From Victivallaceae bacterium (GTDB lineage: Bacteria; Verrucomicrobiota; Lentisphaeria; Victivallales; Victivallaceae): a DNA stretch of 14,685 bases. Of this stretch, positions 14,190 to 14,685 are shown one piece after another (within the stretch, counting starts at the first letter, position 1; every line of letters starts with the position of its first letter). Position numbers and translations under genes: made by a program. The stretch is taken from positions 1-14,685 of the forward strand of contig JAQVVK010000036.1 of assembly GCA_028698975.1 (NCBI GenBank), written 5' to 3'. The notes beneath the pieces are model-generated. The model was not told the origin of the DNA. It was given only the letters and a program-made list of their open reading frames with translations, and searched no databases.

Positions 14190-14205
14190 TATGTTATAGA
14201 ACATA
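14190..14205 (+). repeat. Perfect inverted repeat just upstream of tRNA-Ser
   Basis: TATGTT-ATAG-AACATA: six-base arms around four bases, ending four bases before the tRNA. It overlaps the likely -10 region (TGTTAT at 14192-14197, with TTGATG at 14168-14173 as a possible -35, 18 bases apart). It could be an operator or chance in AT-rich DNA. Confidence 0.35.
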
Positions 14206-14209
14206 AAGC

Positions 14210-14299
14210 GGAGAGATGGCTGAGTGGCCGAAAGCACAGGTTTGCTAAACCTGCGAGGGGGTAACCTCTCCGAGGGTTCGAATCCCTCTCTCTCCGCCA
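14210..14299 (+). tRNA. tRNA-Ser (anticodon GCU)
   Basis: A class II tRNA with CCA encoded. The acceptor stem GGAGAGA (14210-14216) pairs with TCTCTCC (14289-14295); G14296 is the discriminator and CCA occupies 14297-14299. The anticodon stem CAGGT/ACCTG (14237-14241 and 14249-14253) frames the loop TTGCTAA, anticodon GCT at 14244-14246, reading AGC and AGU serine codons. A long variable arm (GAGGGGGTAACCTCTC) is typical of serine tRNAs. The T-arm is GAGGG-TTCGAAT-CCCTC. A strong terminator follows. Confidence 0.97.
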
Positions 14300-14313
14300 T
14301 AAATTAAAAATTT

Positions 14314-14340
14314 GCATTCCCCAATGGGAATGCTTTTTTT
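14314..14340 (+). terminator. Strong terminator of tRNA-Ser
   Basis: A perfect eight-pair stem, GCATTCCC (14314-14321) with GGGAATGC (14326-14333), loop CAAT, then seven T's (14334-14340). The right arm and T-run are also the first bases of the downstream direct repeat. Confidence 0.9.
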
Positions 14341-14433
14341 ATTTCTGGTGGAGAGGAGTTATTTTTTTGCCTTTTACAAGGCAAAATGGCGTCTCACGAC
14401 GCCGGAACCCGCGGGGTACTGCGTTTCTCTCGC
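14326..14433 (+). repeat. Direct repeat, copy 1 (108 bp)
   Basis: Identical to 14578-14685 except at 14398 (G versus C) and 14410 (C versus T). It begins inside the tRNA-Ser terminator. It contains a perfect hairpin TTTTGCCTT/AAGGCAAAA (14365-14386, loop TTAC) and a second, GGCGT/ACGCC (14388-14403); the first mismatch falls in the loop of the second hairpin, so both copies keep the stem. The spacing between copies is 252 bases. Confidence 0.95.
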
Positions 14434-14577
14434 GGCTACTTCGTAGCTCGCTCGATTCACTCGTACCGAGGGTTGCGCTGCGCCCGTCGCTCCGCTCCGT
14501 GCTCGCGCTCTTCGTCGCTGCGCTCCTTGTCGAATCCCCTATCGCGCCGCCATAGATTAAGAGATTTCATTACAAAC
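14434..14577 (+). repeat. GC-rich spacer of the tandem unit with tRNA-Ser 3' relic
   Basis: The 144 bases between the two repeat copies are rich in GCTC/GCTCCG motifs and begin with a small hairpin GCTAC-TTC-GTAGC (14435-14447). CCGAGGGTT (14466-14474) and TCGAATCCC (14530-14538) match the two sides of the tRNA-Ser T-arm, separated here by 55 bases. CCGCCAT (14547-14553) matches the tRNA end and its flank, and the AT-rich bases after it resemble those after the real tRNA. It cannot fold as a tRNA. No credible gene was seen. Confidence 0.6.
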
Positions 14578-14685
14578 GGGAATGCTTTTTTTATTTCTGG
14601 TGGAGAGGAGTTATTTTTTTGCCTTTTACAAGGCAAAATGGCGTCTCACCACGCCGGAACCTGCGGGGTACTGCGTTTCTCTCGC
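14578..14685 (+). repeat. Direct repeat, copy 2 (108 bp, runs to window edge)
   Basis: 106 of 108 bases match 14326-14433. The matching right arm GGGAATGC and T-run are kept, but the left terminator arm upstream (GCATTCCC in copy 1) is replaced by TCATTACAAAC-type sequence, so this copy has no strong terminator. It still matches at the last base of the window, so the repeat, and perhaps further copies, continues outside. Confidence 0.95.

Noticed and set aside
14096..14317. 73-residue minus-strand frame over tRNA-Ser
   Set aside because: It is the well-known false translation of an antisense serine tRNA (contains ERDSNPRRGYPLAGLANL).
14367..14555. 62-residue plus-strand frame in the GC-rich repeat
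   Set aside because: It translates hairpins and a tRNA relic, has no ribosome site, and starts inside a hairpin; likely spurious.
14326..14685. CRISPR array
   Set aside because: The repeat is 108 bp with a 144-bp spacer and only two copies; the sizes do not fit CRISPR and there are no cas genes.

Overview
The window looks like a chromosomal segment of an anaerobic, diderm bacterium with GC-rich coding DNA. The anaerobe signals are a rubrerythrin and a class I-type hybrid cluster protein. The diderm signals are a Pal/OmpA-type lipoprotein and further lipoproteins. A diverged GH78-like enzyme and the overall style suggest the PVC group (Lentisphaerota/Victivallales-like), but no marker gene here proves that placement.

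Layout. Positions 1-1206 (minus) hold argH, cut by the left edge. A small zinc-ribbon gene diverges from it (1294-1527). A pal-like lipoprotein gene (1703-2323) follows behind a near-consensus promoter. After a terminator-like hairpin comes a compact plus-strand operon: metK (2421-3614), a PfkB kinase read as adenosine kinase (3614-4600, overlapping the metK stop by one base) and ahcY (4626-6032). Together these can make SAM, hydrolyse the SAH left by methyltransferases and phosphorylate the released adenosine. Rubrerythrin (6144-6680) follows, then a secreted or lipid-anchored LCAT-type alpha/beta hydrolase with no ATG start (about 6682-8241).

On the minus strand, 9402-8207, four small genes are chained by overlapping stop and start codons: an unknown 110-residue protein, a 125-residue protein with an HDxxY motif, a 55-residue membrane peptide and a 110-residue lipoprotein. 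They look like a phage-derived cassette set between core genes. Plus-strand hcp (9550-11145) and a 925-residue GH78-like protein (11298-14075) follow.

The right end carries tRNA-Ser(GCU) (14210-14299) with a strong terminator. A tandem repeat with a period of about 252 bp then runs off the window. Its spacer contains a relic of the tRNA 3' end whose T-arm appears split by a 55-nt GC-rich insert.

The points most worth a second look are the tRNA-anchored tandem repeat, a possible pseudoknot directly before the hairpin upstream of metK, the four-gene minus-strand cassette, and the GH78-like protein that lacks the usual catalytic signature.
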